Source: a bacterium
Lineage (GTDB): Bacteria > Actinomycetota > Acidimicrobiia > Acidimicrobiales > CATQHL01
Assembly (NCBI GenBank): GCA_026713745.1
Contig: JAPONU010000273.1
Coordinates: forward strand, 1 to 5,307
Direction: 5' to 3'
Length of the DNA stretch: 5,307 bases
Part shown: positions 4,099 to 5,307 of the stretch, piece after piece
Layout of the letters: every line of letters starts with the position of its first letter
How positions within the stretch are numbered: the first letter of the stretch is position 1
The notes under the pieces: model-generated
The model's database searches: none
Seen by the model: the letters and a program-made list of their open reading frames with translations, nothing else
Told to the model about the DNA's origin: nothing
Translations under genes and position numbers: made by a program

Positions 4099-5307
4099 GA
4101 ACGCATCCGCTCCAATCGTATTGAACAAGCTGGTGAGTAGGTACTGGCCCAGGGCGTAGCCGCACGGGTTCTCGAACTCGCCGGACCCCGCAAGCGCCGC
4201 GACGTTGGTGGCGCCGTTGTCGACGCACCACTGCCGGCCCGCGAACTCGTTGCCCTCGAACAACTCGACATGGCCCTCCCAGTCCTCCGTGCCGTCCCAC
4301 GCCTCCCGGTAGGCCCGCACGAAGTCGGCGCCGCCCTCGACCAGCCAGAAGGGCCCCACCTCGAAGGCCAGGTGATAGTGGGCGACCTCGTGGTTCAGCA
4401 GGTTGGCGTGGGCGGAGTCCGGCCAGTCGCTGGCGATGGACAGCACCATGGAGTCCCGGAAGTTCGCCCCGCCGAACCCGTAGCCGTGCGTCTCGGCGTT
4501 GACCTGGAGCATGATGAGGTCGGTCACGGGAAACGGGCTGGCCATCACCCGCTCGGCCGCCCGGGCGGCGCGCTCGATTGCCCCCAGCACGTCGCCTTCT
4601 ACCGCGTCGTGGCCGAAGGCCCAGAGGCCGACCTCCCCGCTCAGCGGCAGGTTGACGGACGACGCGAGGGTGTGCCGCTCCTCCAGCAGGTCGGCGTACA
4701 GTGCGTCATCATTCGCCACCTTCCCTAGGACGATGACGAACGCCCGCTCCTCCGGCGAGAGGCCGTCTGCGAACCACTCCCGGGCCAGCAGGAGCCGGAG
4801 GTTGTCCGGGCTCTGCCACGCCAAGTCGCCCAGGACGCTGAGCACGTGGACGTCGCGGGTCCGCACGGGCGCCTCCGCGCTGTAGGCCAGCATCCACCGC
4901 GCCAGGGCGGGATCCCAATCGTACAGGTACCCCAGCCCGTAGACGGCGTTGCTCTCCAGCGGGCCCAGGCCGTCGATGACCCAGGGGGCCTGCGCCAGGT
5001 CCCGGCCCAATTCCGGATCGCGCAGCCACACTTCCACGAAGGGCAGGGCGGCCAGGAGGTAGGGCGGATCGTCGTACCACGGGAGTAGCTGCGACAGCGC
5101 GGCGCGGGCCGCTTGCTCGGGAGTGCGCGTTGGCGCGGGTGCCGGGGCGGCCGTCGGCGCGGGCATTGGCGTCGGGGCTGGCGCAGGTGTCGGGGCGGCC
5201 GTCGGCGCGGGCATTGGCGTCGGGGCTGGCGCAGGTGTCGGGGCGGCCGTCGGCGCGGGCATTGGCGTCGGGGCTGGCGCAGGTGTCGGGGCGGCCGTCG
5301 GCGCGGG
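3931..5307 (-). CDS. Predicted exported zinc metallopeptidase with Pro/Thr/Ala-repeat linker (5' end outside window)
   Basis: The frame is open from the window edge to TGA 3931-3933. Residues are numbered from the ATG at 5262, which is inside the repeat and unlikely to be the true start. Residues 1-46 are proline/alanine/threonine repeats, a typical cell-surface linker after a signal peptide or lipoprotein anchor, which would lie beyond the window. Residues 49-230 are mostly helical and unrecognised. The catalytic core is HEVAH (291-295; zinc ligands His291 and His295, catalytic Glu292), followed by WLVEGGADF with Glu309 as probable third zinc ligand. This is the gluzincin pattern of MA-clan peptidases. 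The only two cysteines, C346 and C367, could form a disulfide, consistent with export. The protein ends GTFIDGD. Its 3' end overlaps the antisense tail of the HNH frame. Substrate is unknown; the peptidase call is strong, export is inferred. Confidence 0.85.
   Translation of the reverse strand, partial: PAPTAAPTPAPAPTPMPAPTAAPTPAPAPTPMPAPTAAPTPAPAPTPMPAPTAAPAPAPTRTPEQAARAALSQLLPWYDDPPYLLAALPFVEVWLRDPELGRDLAQAPWVIDGLGPLESNAVYGLGYLYDWDPALARWMLAYSAEAPVRTRDVHVLSVLGDLAWQSPDNLRLLLAREWFADGLSPEERAFVIVLGKVANDDALYADLLEERHTLASSVNLPLSGEVGLWAFGHDAVEGDVLGAIERAARAAERVMASPFPVTDLIMLQVNAETHGYGFGGANFRDSMVLSIASDWPDSAHANLLNHEVAHYHLAFEVGPFWLVEGGADFVRAYREAWDGTEDWEGHVELFEGNEFAGRQWCVDNGATNVAALAGSGEFENPCGYALGQYLLTSLFNTIGADAFSSAMREFYERYMDFQYHPTDEQVYRIFLKHTPADREAAFRDVYRRLHGGTFIDGD
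5138..5307 (-). repeat. 48-bp tandem repeat coding for a 16-residue Pro/Thr/Ala unit
   Basis: Copies lie at 5138-5185, 5186-5233 and 5234-5281, and a fourth starts at 5282 and is cut by the window end. Copies 2 and 3 are identical and copy 1 differs at one base (C for T at 5142). The 16-residue unit contains MPAPTAAPTPAP. Unit length is a multiple of three, so copy-number change keeps the peptidase frame and only alters linker length. The near-identity at DNA level indicates recent expansion or homogenisation. Confidence 0.95.

Noticed and set aside
4270..4728. Plus-strand open frame of 152 codons inside the peptidase gene
   Set aside because: It is antisense to the conserved metallopeptidase core including HEVAH, and has no recognisable domain.
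5138..5307. CRISPR-like array
   Set aside because: Units are contiguous with no unique spacers and keep a coding frame; this is a coding tandem repeat.

Overview
The window is GC-rich on both strands, and its coding frames strongly prefer G or C at third positions. Two genes have a TAnnnT hexamer exactly six bases before the start codon, the leaderless-promoter layout common in Actinomycetota. A proline/threonine/alanine-repeat surface metallopeptidase would also fit Chloroflexota. I read it as a high-GC actinobacterial or chloroflexal chromosome and cannot resolve it further.

Left end (1-229): the 3' part of a tmRNA gene (ssrA), ending in a T-arm and the CAGCTCC acceptor strand. The 3' end of ssrA is a well-known attachment site for integrative elements, and what follows looks like an old, eroded element. 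It holds: a gene-free stretch with one strong hairpin (230-446); the C-terminal part of a transposase on the minus strand (447-965); a complete hipA-type kinase (1031-2356) with no hipB visible; a damaged C-terminal tail of a tyrosine recombinase, with its tyrosine, just after hipA (about 2469-2614); and a gene-free stretch with a nested inverted repeat (2615-2848).

Middle (2861-about 4098): a tightly packed plus-strand cluster behind a second leaderless-type promoter. It contains an unrecognised 155-residue protein, a 40-residue protein, a short helix-turn-helix-like coding stretch in another frame, and an HNH endonuclease whose GTG start overlaps the preceding TGA. The HNH domain is intact, but its reading frame runs 168 bases antisense into the next gene. 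This suggests that its natural 3' end was lost at a rearrangement junction.

Right end (3931-5307, minus strand): a predicted exported zinc metallopeptidase with HEVAH and a downstream glutamate. Its 5' end lies outside the window. A 48-bp tandem repeat near the window edge encodes a Pro/Thr/Ala-rich linker. This gene looks like chromosomal backbone rather than part of the element.

Overall, the window looks like an ssrA-associated accessory island in decay, in which an orphan HipA kinase and a small HNH cluster persist among broken integrase and transposase genes. All family assignments come from motif recognition, not database searches.
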